From assembly GCA_028290765.1 (NCBI GenBank), contig JAQGJF010001125.1, forward strand, positions 1-18,083: a stretch of 18,083 nt of DNA. The letters are read 5' to 3'. The translations under genes were made by a program, and so were the position numbers. This stretch comes from Tardiphaga sp. GTDB taxonomy: Bacteria; Pseudomonadota; Alphaproteobacteria; Rhizobiales; Xanthobacteraceae. How positions within the stretch are numbered: position 1 is the stretch's first letter; each line of letters starts with the position of its first letter. Below are positions 1 to 7,996 of this stretch, one piece after another. Below the pieces are notes generated by a model. That model was not told the DNA's origin. It saw nothing but the letters and a program-made list of their open reading frames with translations, and made no database searches.

Positions 1-59
1 GCCAGCCGCGCTTCAGGGGTGGCGTGCAGAGCATGATCAACCCGATCGCGATCCGCTGA
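1..59 (+). CDS. Possible C-terminal tail of an unidentified gene (partial)
   Basis: An open frame entering from the left edge reads about 18 codons and ends at a TGA at 57-59; the last residues are INPIAIR. The frame is too short to recognise a family. Support is indirect: a hairpin with the position of a terminator follows 16 bases later, which fits a plus-strand gene ending here. The alternative is a minus-strand gene starting near position 34 and leaving the window. Neither can be settled from this sequence alone. Confidence 0.3.
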   Translation, partial: QPRFRGGVQSMINPIAIR

Positions 60-72
60 GTTCGAACCAACA

Positions 73-104
73 CGACGTGGCGTTCCTTTTCGGGCGCCAC
101 GTTG
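73..104 (+). terminator. Hairpin upstream of ruvX, probable terminator of the preceding gene
   Basis: ACGTGGCG at 75-82 pairs perfectly with CGCCACGT at 95-102 around a 12-base loop, and one G-T and one C-G pair extend the stem to 73/104. There is no strong T-run after it, so it is a weak intrinsic terminator at best. Its place just after the stop at 57-59 and before ruvX suggests it separates two transcription units. Confidence 0.4.
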
Positions 105-150
105 CGATCCGGGCTTTGCTTGACCAGCATGGTGCATGGTATGCGAGGCC

Positions 151-642
151 ATGCCCGCACTGATTTTACCCCTGACCGACGCCGTCACGCATTGGCCCGA
201 ACGCGGCGCGCTGGTTGGGCTCGATCTGGGCACCAAGACCATCGGCGTCGCGGTGTCCGATCCCGATCGCAGGCTGGCCACCGGCGTCGAGACCATCCTG
301 CGCACCGCTTTCAAGGCCGACGCCGCGCGCCTGCTTGCCCTCGCCCATGAACGCAACGCCTGCGGTTTCGTGCTTGGCCTGCCCATCAACATGGACGGCA
401 GCGAGGGCCCCCGCGCGCAATCGACCCGCGCCTTTGCCCGCAATCTGGCGCAGCTGACGACGCTCCCGATCGGGCTGTGGGACGAGCGGCTGTCGACGTC
501 GGCCGTCGAACGCGAATTGATCGCCAACGACGTCAGCCGGGCCCGGCGCGCCAAGGTCATCGACCAGCATGCCGCGATCTTCATCCTGCAGGGCGCACTC
601 GACCGGCTGACGGTGCTAAATCAACCGCCGGGAAACCGGTAA
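151..642 (+). CDS. ruvX: RuvX/YqgF-family putative pre-16S rRNA nuclease
   Basis: This is a 163-residue RNase H-fold protein of the YqgF/RuvX family, which in other bacteria is implicated in maturation of the 16S rRNA 5' end. Visible family motifs are GLDLGTKTIGVAVSDP near residues 23-38 with the first acidic active-site residue (Asp25), GLPINMDGSEGPRA, and the DERLST block followed by a late DQHAA block carrying the last acidic residue. The length is typical. An in-frame ATG at 136 exists, but the ATG at 151 (MPALILPL) matches the usual start of relatives in this group; a GAGG at 145-148 lies too close to be an ideal ribosome site for it. The stop codon lies one base before the next gene's ATG, so the two are probably co-transcribed. 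Confidence 0.93.
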   Translation: MPALILPLTDAVTHWPERGALVGLDLGTKTIGVAVSDPDRRLATGVETILRTAFKADAARLLALAHERNACGFVLGLPINMDGSEGPRAQSTRAFARNLAQLTTLPIGLWDERLSTSAVERELIANDVSRARRAKVIDQHAAIFILQGALDRLTVLNQPPGNR

Positions 643-643
643 C

Positions 644-1570
644 ATGCTGACGGTGTTCGCGGCCCTGATTCCGGTGTTCCTGCTGATCGTGCTTGGTCAC
701 GGGCTGCGCCGCACCCTGCTGAAGCACGACATGACATGGACCGGGCTCGAACAGCTGGTCTACTACGTGCTGTTTCCGGCACTGCTGATCACCTCGCTGG
801 CGCGGGCCAACTTGGCGTCGGTGCCGATCCTGGGCGCCGGCGGCGCGCTGCTGCTTTCGGTGCTTGCAATGTCGGCGCTGTGCCTCGCCCTGCATCCGGT
901 ACTGACCCGCATATTGGGGATCGACGGCCCGGCGTTCTCCTCGGTTTTCCAGGGGGCGACGCGCTGGCAGACTTTCGTGGCGCTGTCGGTGGCCGGAAAC
1001 CTCTGGGGCGAACTCGGGCTGACGCTGGCTTCGGTCGCCATCGTGGCGATGATCCCGCTGCTCAATATCTTTTGCGTCGCGGTGCTCGCCCAATATGCCT
1101 CGCCGCAGCGGCTGGCGTGGCCGGAAATTCTCTTGACCATCGCCCGCAATCCGCTGATCTGGGCCTGCGTCATCGGGCTTGCGATCAATCTGACCAGTCT
1201 TCCCGTTCCCCGCCCGGCCTATGAGTTCCTCGACGCGCTGGGGCGATGCTCGCTAGCGCTGGGACTGCTGGTGGTCGGCGCCGGGCTGCATCTCAAAGGA
1301 TTGCGTCGGCCCAGCCCGGCAGCGCTGCTGACGGTGGTTCTCAAGCTGGTGGTGATGCCGGCCATCGCCATCGCGCTCGGCATGGCGTTCGGCCTGTCCG
1401 GTTCGACCCTTGGCGTGGTCGCCTGCTGCGCTGCGGTGCCTGCAGCGTCCAACGCCTACATCCTGGCGCGCCAGCTCGGCGGCGACGCGCCGCTGATGGC
1501 GCAGATCCTGACGCTGCAAACCATGGCCGCCGTGTTCACTATGCCGGCGGTGATCGCGCTGGTGGCTTGA
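644..1570 (+). CDS. AEC-family (auxin efflux carrier-like) transporter
   Basis: This is a 308-residue, almost wholly hydrophobic membrane protein with about ten predicted transmembrane segments in two halves. Recognisable family features are the first segment with LIVLGHGLRR, the conserved YYVLFPALLITSLA stretch near residue 45, an FQGATRWQTFVALSVAGNLWG region with an N/G break, and a C-terminal half ending in a VVACCAAVPAASNAYILARQ helix. The AEC family (TC 2.A.69) moves organic acids, amino-acid-like compounds or auxins; the substrate cannot be told from sequence. It starts one base after ruvX and ends 5 bases from the convergent protease gene, with no clear terminator between them. Confidence 0.88.
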   Translation: MLTVFAALIPVFLLIVLGHGLRRTLLKHDMTWTGLEQLVYYVLFPALLITSLARANLASVPILGAGGALLLSVLAMSALCLALHPVLTRILGIDGPAFSSVFQGATRWQTFVALSVAGNLWGELGLTLASVAIVAMIPLLNIFCVAVLAQYASPQRLAWPEILLTIARNPLIWACVIGLAINLTSLPVPRPAYEFLDALGRCSLALGLLVVGAGLHLKGLRRPSPAALLTVVLKLVVMPAIAIALGMAFGLSGSTLGVVACCAAVPAASNAYILARQLGGDAPLMAQILTLQTMAAVFTMPAVIALVA

Positions 1571-1575
1571 TCGAT

Positions 1576-2361
1576 TCAGCCTTGCCCGGCGAGCCAGACG
1601 GTCTGCAGCGTCGCCGCCAGATTGTTGAGGCCATGCACGAAGATCGTCAGCCAGGTCGAGCCGCTGCGGTAGCGCAGATAGCCAAGCAGCAGCCCGATGG
1701 AGAAAACCTCTCCGAAAAAGAACCAATCATATTGCAGGTGCATGCTGGTCCACACCGCCGACGACAAGATGATCGCTCCGGCCGGCCGCAGAAACGATTC
1801 CGACCATCCACGGTAGAGGAAGCCGCGAACCAGAACTTCTTCGGTAAACGGCGCGGCCACGCAAAACGAAATCACCAGCAGCCACAGCGCGCCATCGGCC
1901 TTTGCCGATTTCAGAACATCGACCATGAAGCCGGGAGCGACGTCGCGTCCGGTCGCGCGGGACAGCAAGTCCCAGGCGAAGATGACCACCGCCAACGCGA
2001 CCGCGCCACCCAGAAAATTTTTCCACGAGGTGCCGCGCAGCGCCAGATACTCGGTGAACGGCATGCGCGCCGTCCATGTCGCCAGCCACAGCGCCGCGCA
2101 TACGGCGGGCAATCCCATGACCACGGAGAGCGAGATCGTCAGGCCGCTGGTCAGCAAGGCCTTGGCCGCCTCAAAGTCGGACGGCGTCTCCCCTTTCATC
2201 AAAAACCAGGCGACCACCATCATCTGGCCGGCGAACAACGCGCCGAACGCGAGCAATGCCCACAGGCTGGTGCCGATGAATTTCCAGACCCGCGGCGGAC
2301 GCGGCAAGGCGGGCGGCGCCATCGACACGGCCGGCTCCACCGAACTGTCGGGTAAGCTCAT
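1576..2361 (-). CDS. CPBP-family intramembrane metalloprotease (CAAX-protease/bacteriocin-processing type)
   Basis: This is a 261-residue membrane protein with a proline-rich cytoplasmic N-terminus and about seven hydrophobic segments. The three CPBP (Abi) motifs are present: EEVLVR with Glu174, Glu175 and Arg179; WTSMH with His208, where the usual aromatic is Trp rather than Phe; and HGLNN with His243 and Asn247. These glutamates and histidines form the metal-dependent active site in the family. The natural substrate is unknown; bacterial members act in protein processing or bacteriocin immunity. The ATG at 2359-2361 was chosen over an in-frame TTG just before it. The gene starts 25 bases after the acyl-CoA dehydrogenase stop, so it is probably transcribed with it. 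Confidence 0.88.
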   Translation of the reverse strand: MSLPDSSVEPAVSMAPPALPRPPRVWKFIGTSLWALLAFGALFAGQMMVVAWFLMKGETPSDFEAAKALLTSGLTISLSVVMGLPAVCAALWLATWTARMPFTEYLALRGTSWKNFLGGAVALAVVIFAWDLLSRATGRDVAPGFMVDVLKSAKADGALWLLVISFCVAAPFTEEVLVRGFLYRGWSESFLRPAGAIILSSAVWTSMHLQYDWFFFGEVFSIGLLLGYLRYRSGSTWLTIFVHGLNNLAATLQTVWLAGQG

Positions 2362-2386
2362 CAATTATGCCTGCCTGGTCGGAACA

Positions 2387-4018
2387 TCAGGGCAGCGCCC
2401 GATCGAGCAGGCCGCGGCATTGCTCAGGCGTCAGATCCACCGCGCCATACATCATGCCGCGCCTGGCATCGAGGCGGCTGCGGGCGAACAATTCGGCGTG
2501 CCCGGGATGGACCGTGCTCAACGCCGCCGTGGCGGCCAGCATCGCCAGCGCTTCCACCGCCTGCCGCGCCACGTTCTCGTTGTCGGGCCGCAGCAATGTC
2601 TGGATCACGAAGGAGGCGGTCTCGGCCGCGCCGGACAGGCCCATCGTATCCTGGACCAGGGCCTGCAACACGCTCGAGGCCGCCTCGCCCTCGCGCGACA
2701 AAGCGCGCAACACGTCGAGACACATGACGTTGCCGGATCCCTCCCAGATCGCATTCACCGGCGACTCGCGGTAATGCCGCGCCAAAATGCCTTCCTCGAC
2801 ATAGCCATTGCCGCCGAGGCACTCCATCGCCTCATACAGGAATCCCGGCGCGCTCTTGCATACCCAGTATTTCACCGCCGGCGTCAGCAGCCGCATGTAG
2901 GCCGCCTCGGACGGATCGGCCGGCGCCTGATCGAACGCGCGGCACAGCCGTATCACCAGCGCGATCGAAGCCTCGACATGCAGCGCCATGTCGGCGAGCA
3001 CGGTCTGCATCAACGGCTGATCGGCGAGATGCTTCTGGAACACGCTGCGATGGCGGGCGTGATGCAGCGCATGCGCCAGCCCCGAGCGCATCAAGCCGGC
3101 GGAGGCGATCGCGCAATCCTGCCGGGTCAGCTGCACCATCTGGATGATGGTGCGGATGCCCTTGCCCTCGTCGCCGACGCGCTCGGCATAGGCGCCGGTG
3201 AACTCCACTTCGGATGAGGCGTTGGAGCGGTTGCCGAGCTTGTCCTTCAGCCGCTGGAATTCGATGGCGTTGACCGATCCGTCGGGCCGAAACCGCGGCA
3301 TGAAGAAGCAGCTCAAGCCCTCGCCGGCCTGCGCCAGCACCAGGAAGGCATCGCACATCGGCGCCGACATGAACCATTTGTGCCCGGTGATGCGGTAGGC
3401 CTCGCCGTCGCGCTCGGCGCGGGTGATGTTGCTGCGGACGTCGGTGCCGCCCTGCTTCTCGGTCATGCCCATGCCGAGCGTCATGCCGCGCTTGGTCCAC
3501 CACGGCGCGAAGGTCGGATCGTAGGCCCGCGTCGCGATCACCGGCATCGCCTTGGCCAGCACGTCCGGCTGTGCGGCGAGCGCCGCCACCGACGCCCGGG
3601 TCATGGTGATGGGACAGAGATGCCCGGTCTCGACCTGCGCCGCCATGTAGAATTTGGCCGCGCGAATGACTTCGGCGGCACCGCCCGCCGGCTTGCCGTC
3701 GGCTCCCCAGGTCGAATTATGGACACCGGCATGGGCGGAGTGCGCCATCAGTTCGTGATAGGCCGGATGAAACTCGACTTCGTCACGCCGGTTGCCGCGT
3801 GCGTCAAAAGTCCGCAGTTTGGGCGGATTTTCATTGGCGGCGCGGCCGCGTGCCGCCGTCGCCGCCGAGCCCCAGTGCTGTCCGAACTCCGACAATTCGG
3901 GGTGCGCCGCCCCGCCATCGTTCATGGCCACCGCTTCGACCAACGGACGATCCAGGTTGAACAAGTCGACATCCTCGAACGGCGGCGACTGGTTGAACAC
4001 CTCGTGGGTCGCGGTCAT
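2387..4018 (-). CDS. aidB: AidB-like acyl-CoA dehydrogenase family flavoprotein
   Basis: This is a 543-residue acyl-CoA dehydrogenase of the AidB subgroup. The length and the long N-terminal part, with [19 protein letters not shown] at the start, are typical of AidB and not of ordinary ~380-residue dehydrogenases. The flavin-binding block [34 protein letters not shown] and the late [14 protein letters not shown] are all intact. Glu426 in IWEG lies at the position of the usual acyl-CoA dehydrogenase catalytic base. E. coli AidB belongs to the Ada alkylation response and binds DNA and FAD; its substrate is uncertain, and nothing here (no ada or alkB nearby) proves that role. The gene follows the VanX-like dipeptidase by 80 bases and precedes the CPBP protease gene. 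Confidence 0.92.
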   Translation of the reverse strand: MTATHEVFNQSPPFEDVDLFNLDRPLVEAVAMNDGGAAHPELSEFGQHWGSAATAARGRAANENPPKLRTFDARGNRRDEVEFHPAYHELMAHSAHAGVHNSTWGADGKPAGGAAEVIRAAKFYMAAQVETGHLCPITMTRASVAALAAQPDVLAKAMPVIATRAYDPTFAPWWTKRGMTLGMGMTEKQGGTDVRSNITRAERDGEAYRITGHKWFMSAPMCDAFLVLAQAGEGLSCFFMPRFRPDGSVNAIEFQRLKDKLGNRSNASSEVEFTGAYAERVGDEGKGIRTIIQMVQLTRQDCAIASAGLMRSGLAHALHHARHRSVFQKHLADQPLMQTVLADMALHVEASIALVIRLCRAFDQAPADPSEAAYMRLLTPAVKYWVCKSAPGFLYEAMECLGGNGYVEEGILARHYRESPVNAIWEGSGNVMCLDVLRALSREGEAASSVLQALVQDTMGLSGAAETASFVIQTLLRPDNENVARQAVEALAMLAATAALSTVHPGHAELFARSRLDARRGMMYGAVDLTPEQCRGLLDRALP

Positions 4019-4059
4019 GGATCGATCCGGGCTGCCGTGTAGAATCGGCGGTGACTGAC

Positions 4060-4088
4060 ATTTTACGCTTAAACGGCCGCAATTTCAC
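4060..4088 (-). promoter_or_regulatory. Possible promoter for the aidB-protease unit
   Basis: On the minus strand a TAAAAT (plus 4060-4065) lies 17 bases after GTGAAA (plus 4083-4088), which gives a start about 35 bases before the aidB ATG. The -35 matches only four of six consensus bases. This would let aidB be read apart from the upstream dipeptidase gene. Confidence 0.3.
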
Positions 4089-4098
4089 GCCGGCCGGC

Positions 4099-4869
4099 CT
4101 AGTTTGCGCGCTTCGATATCGGGAAATCATAGGCGCGTCCGGCGACGCCGGGCAGCGAGAAATGCCACCACTCCTTGGCATAGTTGACGAAGCCTTGCCC
4201 GGCCATCGCGGAAACCAGGGTGTTTCGCCAGCTGCGTTGCGCCGCTGTGATCGACGGCGCCGCGGTATGCGCCTTGAGGTCCGAGCAGTCGTAACCGGTC
4301 CCCATGTCGACGCTCCCTTCCGGGGCGCGCAGCGCCTCGGCGGCGGTACAATCGGCATAGGTCCTCCTGGCATCGAACGGCGCCGTGGGCGCGGCCTGCA
4401 GGTCGACCAGCGTCAGGTCCACCGCCGCCCCGGTGGAGTGGCCGGAATGCTCGGCGATATAGCCGAGCCGGAACAGGTCCTGTTTGCGGAACGCCGGATT
4501 GTAGCGCTTCTGGGCCGGCGTCTCATTGCCGTCCCTCGCCCACACCACCATGTCATGCACGGCGCGCGCGGGGCGGTAACAATCCAGCATTTTCAGGGAG
4601 AGCTTTTGCGGCGCCAGCGCCCGCTGGACTTTTTGCAGCGCGAGCCCGACCTGACGCTTCACCACGCATTCGGCGCCATCATAGCCCACAAGCGGGCGGC
4701 CGACGAAGTTGTTGATTCCGGCGTAGCGGATATCCTGCCGGATGGTCGGCGCGATCTCGCGCAAATAGACGAAATCGTCGGCCAGCGTCTGCGCGGCGGC
4801 GGGCGTCACCGCCTGCGCCACAACCAACGCCACCGGCGCGATCGCCGCCATCCATTTCCGATTCCACAT
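4099..4869 (-). CDS. ddpX: Exported VanX/DdpX-type D-alanyl-D-alanine dipeptidase (peptidase family M15)
   Basis: This is a 256-residue secreted zinc peptidase. A signal peptide runs over residues 1-26 (MWNRKW, a hydrophobic stretch, then TPAAA/Q). The M15 zinc site is complete: [10 protein letters not shown] supplies His144 and Asp151, and EWWH supplies catalytic Glu233 and His236; the DCYRP block near residue 98 holds the conserved Arg. These match the VanX/DdpX dipeptidases, which cleave D-Ala-D-Ala to D-Ala. With an export signal and no vanA/vanH partner, a role in periplasmic peptidoglycan turnover or D-Ala recovery is more likely than glycopeptide resistance. The ATG at 4869 was chosen because the 14 residues before it do not fit a signal peptide. 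The gene is divergent from pyrB, with 150 bases between them. Confidence 0.85.
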   Translation of the reverse strand: MWNRKWMAAIAPVALVVAQAVTPAAAQTLADDFVYLREIAPTIRQDIRYAGINNFVGRPLVGYDGAECVVKRQVGLALQKVQRALAPQKLSLKMLDCYRPARAVHDMVVWARDGNETPAQKRYNPAFRKQDLFRLGYIAEHSGHSTGAAVDLTLVDLQAAPTAPFDARRTYADCTAAEALRAPEGSVDMGTGYDCSDLKAHTAAPSITAAQRSWRNTLVSAMAGQGFVNYAKEWWHFSLPGVAGRAYDFPISKRAN

Positions 4870-4980
4870 CGCGAACGATCTCCGAGCGCAATCACGGCAA
4901 CTTTGCGGCATCCCCGCCGGGCATTCTTTACCCTGCCCGCCGACAGATCGGGGGATAAGTCGCTGGCGAGCTTTTCGCCC

Positions 4981-5009
4981 TTGCCCGACTTTTCAACTCT
5001 GCCTATAGC
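4981..5009 (+). promoter_or_regulatory. Putative pyrB promoter, possibly giving a leaderless mRNA
   Basis: TTGCCC at 4981-4986 and TATAGC at 5004-5009 are separated by exactly 17 bases. The expected start falls at about 5016-5020, while the pyrB ATG is at 5020-5022. No purine-rich ribosome site is seen in the bases before the ATG. The spacing and the missing ribosome site together suggest transcription starting at or just before the start codon. Confidence 0.5.
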
Positions 5010-5019
5010 TCTTGCTTTA

Positions 5020-5973
5020 ATGACCCTTGCATCGAAATCGACTTTCGTCCTCGGCCACCGGCATCTGCTGGGCATCGAGGGCCTTTCCGCCGCTGACATC
5101 ACCGGCCTCCTGGACCTTTCCGAGGAATATGTCGAACTGAACCGTCAGGTCGACAAGAAGCGCACCTCCCTGCGCGGTCGTACCCAGGTCAATCTGTTTT
5201 TTGAGGCCTCTACCCGCACGCAATCCTCGTTCGAAATCGCCGGCAAACGGCTTGGCGCCGACGTCATGAACATGTCGGTATCATCGTCCTCGATGCGCAA
5301 GGGCGAGACCCTGGTCGACACCGCGGTGACGCTGAACGCCATGCACCCGGATATCCTGGTGGTGCGGCATCACGCCTCCGGCGCGGTCGAATTGCTGGCG
5401 CGCAAGGTCGACGGGTCGGTGGTCAATGCCGGCGACGGCGCCCATGAACATCCGACCCAGGCGCTGCTCGATGCCCTGACCATCCGCCGCAACAAGGGCC
5501 GGCTCGAAGGGCTGCTGATCGCGATCTGCGGCGACGTGATGCATTCGCGCGTTGCCCGCTCCAACATCATCCTGCTCAACGCCATGGGCGCGCGGGTGCG
5601 CGTGGTCGCGCCCTCGACGCTGCTGCCGCCGGGCATCGAGCGAATGGGGGTCGAGGTCGCCCGCGACATGCGCGAGGGCCTCAACGGCGCCGACATCGTG
5701 ATGATGCTGCGGCTGCAGCGCGAGCGCATGAACGGCTCTTTCGTGCCGTCGAGCCAGGAATACTTTCACTATTACGGGCTCGATCAGAAAAAGCTGGCCT
5801 ATGCCAAGCCCGACGCGCTGGTGATGCATCCCGGCCCGATGAACCGCGGCGTGGAAATCGATTCGATCGTGGCCGACGGCGCGCAGTCGCTGATCCGCGA
5901 ACAAGTGGAAATGGGAGTGGCGGTGCGGATGGCGGTGCTCGAAGCGCTGGCCCGCAACCTGCCGAACGCGTGA
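5020..5973 (+). CDS. pyrB: Aspartate carbamoyltransferase catalytic subunit
   Basis: This 317-residue enzyme joins carbamoyl phosphate and L-aspartate to N-carbamoyl-aspartate, the committed step of pyrimidine synthesis. The carbamoyl-phosphate site STRTQSSFE (Ser64-Thr65-Arg66-Thr67) and the [11 protein letters not shown] loop are intact. The mid-protein [12 protein letters not shown], the aspartate-side [10 protein letters not shown] and HPGPMNRG (from His270) blocks are also present. The open frame continues far upstream, but that part is antisense to the dipeptidase gene; family length and the promoter position place the start at the ATG at 5020. The stop is 4 bases before the dihydroorotase-like gene, so the two form an operon. 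No pyrI regulatory subunit is seen, which fits a PyrB that pairs with a PyrC-type partner. Confidence 0.96.
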   Translation: MTLASKSTFVLGHRHLLGIEGLSAADITGLLDLSEEYVELNRQVDKKRTSLRGRTQVNLFFEASTRTQSSFEIAGKRLGADVMNMSVSSSSMRKGETLVDTAVTLNAMHPDILVVRHHASGAVELLARKVDGSVVNAGDGAHEHPTQALLDALTIRRNKGRLEGLLIAICGDVMHSRVARSNIILLNAMGARVRVVAPSTLLPPGIERMGVEVARDMREGLNGADIVMMLRLQRERMNGSFVPSSQEYFHYYGLDQKKLAYAKPDALVMHPGPMNRGVEIDSIVADGAQSLIREQVEMGVAVRMAVLEALARNLPNA

Positions 5974-5977
5974 CATC

Positions 5978-7279
5978 ATGCTGACCGACCGCCGCCCGAT
6001 CCTGCTCGCCAATGCCCGCTTGGTCGATCCGTCGCGCGACATCGACGGCCCCGGCGACGTGTTGATCGCCGATGGCGTGATCCGCGACGCCCGCCGCGGC
6101 ATCGGCGCCGCCGGCGTTCCCGAGGGCACCGACATCGTCAACTGCGCCGGCATGATCGTGGCTCCGGGGCTGATCGACATGCGCGCCTTTGTCGGCGAAC
6201 CCGGCGCCGGCCACCGCGAAACTTTTGCCTCGGCCAGCCGGGCTGCCGCCGCCGGCGGTATCACCACCATCGTCTGCCAGCCCGATACGTCCCCGGTGAT
6301 CGACAATTCCGCGACGGTGGATTTCGTGCTGCGCCGCGCCCGCGATACCGCCATCGTCAACATCCATCCGATGGCGGCGCTGACCAAGGGCATGAAAGGC
6401 GCGGAGATGACCGAGTTCGGCCTGCTCAAGGCCGCGGGCGCGGTGGCCTTCACCGACGGCGACCGCAGCGTGATGAATGCGCTGTTGATGCGGCGCGCGC
6501 TGACCTATGCGCGCGATTTCGACGCGCTGATCGTGCACCACACCGAAGATCCGAACCTGGTCGGCGAAGGCGTCATGAACGAAGGCGAATTCGCCTCGCG
6601 CCTCGGCCTGATCGGCATCCCCAACGCGGCCGAGGCCGTGGTGCTGGAGCGCGACATGCGCCTCGTTGCGCTGACCGGCGGCCGCTATCACGCGGCCTCG
6701 CTGACCTGCGTGGAATCGATCGAGATTTTGAAGCGCGCCCGCGACGCCGGGCTCAATGTCAGCGCTTCGGCCTCGATCAATCATTTGACCTTGAACGAGA
6801 ACGACATCGGTCCCTACCGCTCGTTCCTCAAACTGTCGCCGCCGCTGCGCACCGAAGACGACCGGCTGGCGCTGGTCGCGGCGGTCGCGGCCGGCCTGAT
6901 CGACGTGGTGATGTCCGACCACAACCCGCAGGACGTCGAGACCAAGCGGCTGCCGTTCGCCGAAGCCGCCGCCGGCGCCATCGGGCTCGAAACCATGCTG
7001 CCGGCGGGCCTGCGCCTGGTCCATAACGGCGAACTCGATTTCAAGACGCTGATCCGCGCGATGTCGACCCGCCCCGCCGAACTGCTCGGCCTGCCCGGCG
7101 GTTCGCTGCGGCCCGGCGCGGTCGCCGACATCATCGTGATCGACGCCGACATTCCGTGGGTGCTGGATCCGGCCGACCTCAAATCGCAGTGCAAGAATAC
7201 GCCGTTCGACGAAGCCCGGTTCTCCGGCCGGGTCGCGCGCACCATCGTCGGCGGCCGGACGGTCTATGAACATGTCTAG
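5978..7279 (+). CDS. pyrC: Dihydroorotase-like protein, probably non-catalytic PyrC' partner of PyrB
   Basis: This 433-residue protein has the full class I dihydroorotase fold, and annotation by similarity would call it dihydroorotase. Key active-site residues are missing. The metal motif D-x-H-x-H-x-R is DMRAFVG here, so the two histidines are Arg69 and Phe71 and the substrate arginine is Gly73. The later histidine of the HVST block is Ser241 within GGRYHAASLT, while His188 in HHTED and Asp314 in MSDHNPQ remain. In Pseudomonas a similar inactive homologue, PyrC', is needed to assemble aspartate carbamoyltransferase; the same structural job is inferred here. It begins 4 bases after pyrB. Similar substitutions are recalled in other alphaproteobacteria, so this is probably a lineage trait and not recent decay. 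An active dihydroorotase should be encoded elsewhere. Confidence 0.88.
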   Translation: MLTDRRPILLANARLVDPSRDIDGPGDVLIADGVIRDARRGIGAAGVPEGTDIVNCAGMIVAPGLIDMRAFVGEPGAGHRETFASASRAAAAGGITTIVCQPDTSPVIDNSATVDFVLRRARDTAIVNIHPMAALTKGMKGAEMTEFGLLKAAGAVAFTDGDRSVMNALLMRRALTYARDFDALIVHHTEDPNLVGEGVMNEGEFASRLGLIGIPNAAEAVVLERDMRLVALTGGRYHAASLTCVESIEILKRARDAGLNVSASASINHLTLNENDIGPYRSFLKLSPPLRTEDDRLALVAAVAAGLIDVVMSDHNPQDVETKRLPFAEAAAGAIGLETMLPAGLRLVHNGELDFKTLIRAMSTRPAELLGLPGGSLRPGAVADIIVIDADIPWVLDPADLKSQCKNTPFDEARFSGRVARTIVGGRTVYEHV

Positions 7280-7290
7280 GCGCGGACGGT

Positions 7291-7310
7291 AAAACCGGGT
7301 ACCGGTTTTT
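7291..7310 (+). terminator. Hairpin with T-run between pyrC and plsY
   Basis: AAAACCGG at 7291-7298 pairs perfectly with CCGGTTTT at 7302-7309 across a 3-base loop, and five Ts end the unit at 7306-7310. It has the form of a small bidirectional intrinsic terminator 11 bases after the pyrC stop. AAAACCGGT-rich elements are also common between genes in Rhizobiales, so it may be a worn copy of such a repeat. It would weaken but need not block read-through into plsY. Confidence 0.45.
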
Positions 7311-7336
7311 CACGCGTTTTGACTTTGGTGGTTCCA

Positions 7337-7927
7337 ATGATCGGCATCTACATCATCGCCATCGTGCTCGGCTATCTGCTCGGCTCGATTCCGTTCGGAC
7401 TGGTCCTGACGAAGATGGCCGGCACGCAGGACCTGCGCTCGATCGGTTCCGGCAATATCGGCGCCACCAATGTGCTGCGCACCGGCCGCAAGGGCCTCGC
7501 CGCGGCGACGCTGCTCTGCGACATGCTCAAGGGCACGGTCGCGGTGGTGATCGCGCGCTATTTCGGTGGCGAAGGCGCAGCAATGCTCGCAGCGCCCGCA
7601 GCCTTTCTAGGTCACCTCTTCCCGGTCTGGCTCAATTTCAAGGGCGGCAAGGGCGTTGCAGTCTACATCGGCGTTCTGCTCGGACTATTCCCCTTCGCTG
7701 CGCTGGTATTCTGCGTGCTTTGGATCGCCACCGCGAGCACCTCGCGCTATTCCTCGCTCTCGGCTTTGGTCGCGAGTTTCGTCACGCCGCTTTTCCTGTG
7801 GTGGTTCGGCCATGACACGCTGGCCGGTCTGTTCGCGGTACTGACCCTGGCGCTGTGGTACATGCACCGCGAAAACATCAAGCGGTTGCAGGCCGGCACC
7901 GAGGGCCGGATCGGCGAGAAAAAGTAG
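7337..7927 (+). CDS. plsY: Glycerol-3-phosphate acyltransferase PlsY
   Basis: This 196-residue inner-membrane enzyme transfers an acyl group from acyl-phosphate to glycerol-3-phosphate, making lysophosphatidate as the first step of phospholipid synthesis. The three PlsY signature blocks are present: [28 protein letters not shown] and the late [13 protein letters not shown]. About five membrane spans separate them, starting with [19 protein letters not shown]. The length is typical. A TTG 18 bases upstream is in frame, but the ATG at 7337 places the first membrane span at the usual distance. The gene lies 57 bases after pyrC. Confidence 0.96.
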   Translation: MIGIYIIAIVLGYLLGSIPFGLVLTKMAGTQDLRSIGSGNIGATNVLRTGRKGLAAATLLCDMLKGTVAVVIARYFGGEGAAMLAAPAAFLGHLFPVWLNFKGGKGVAVYIGVLLGLFPFAALVFCVLWIATASTSRYSSLSALVASFVTPLFLWWFGHDTLAGLFAVLTLALWYMHRENIKRLQAGTEGRIGEKK

Positions 7928-7959
7928 CCGGTTCTCTTTGGGCCGCGATGGCCAACCGG
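7928..7959 (+). terminator. Possible terminator hairpin after plsY
   Basis: CCGGTT at 7928-7933 pairs with AACCGG at 7954-7959, and the loop contains a nested GGCC/GGCC pairing. It begins directly after the plsY stop codon. No T-run follows, so it is only a weak candidate for the end of the plsY transcript. Confidence 0.3.
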
Positions 7960-7996
7960 TCACGCGAACGCGCGACCGACGCAAGGACCTTCCCGA

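Noticed and set aside
1246..2355. A 369-codon plus-strand frame
   Set aside because: It overlaps the end of the transporter gene in another frame and is antisense to the CPBP protease; its composition is Arg/Gln/Gly-rich with no motifs.
4051..5019. A 323-codon N-terminal extension of pyrB
   Set aside because: This open stretch is antisense to the dipeptidase gene and has no family match; the ATG at 5020 gives the normal PyrB length.
4870..5019. A nested hairpin (CCCCG/CGGGG around GGGCA/TGCCC, about 4910-4956) as a pyrimidine leader attenuator
   Set aside because: It lies upstream of the proposed pyrB -35, so it would not be in the pyrB transcript, and it has no T-run.
5681..7273. A 530-codon minus-strand frame
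   Set aside because: It is antisense to the dihydroorotase-like gene, with shadow composition (His, Gln, Arg, Gly-rich) and no family motifs.
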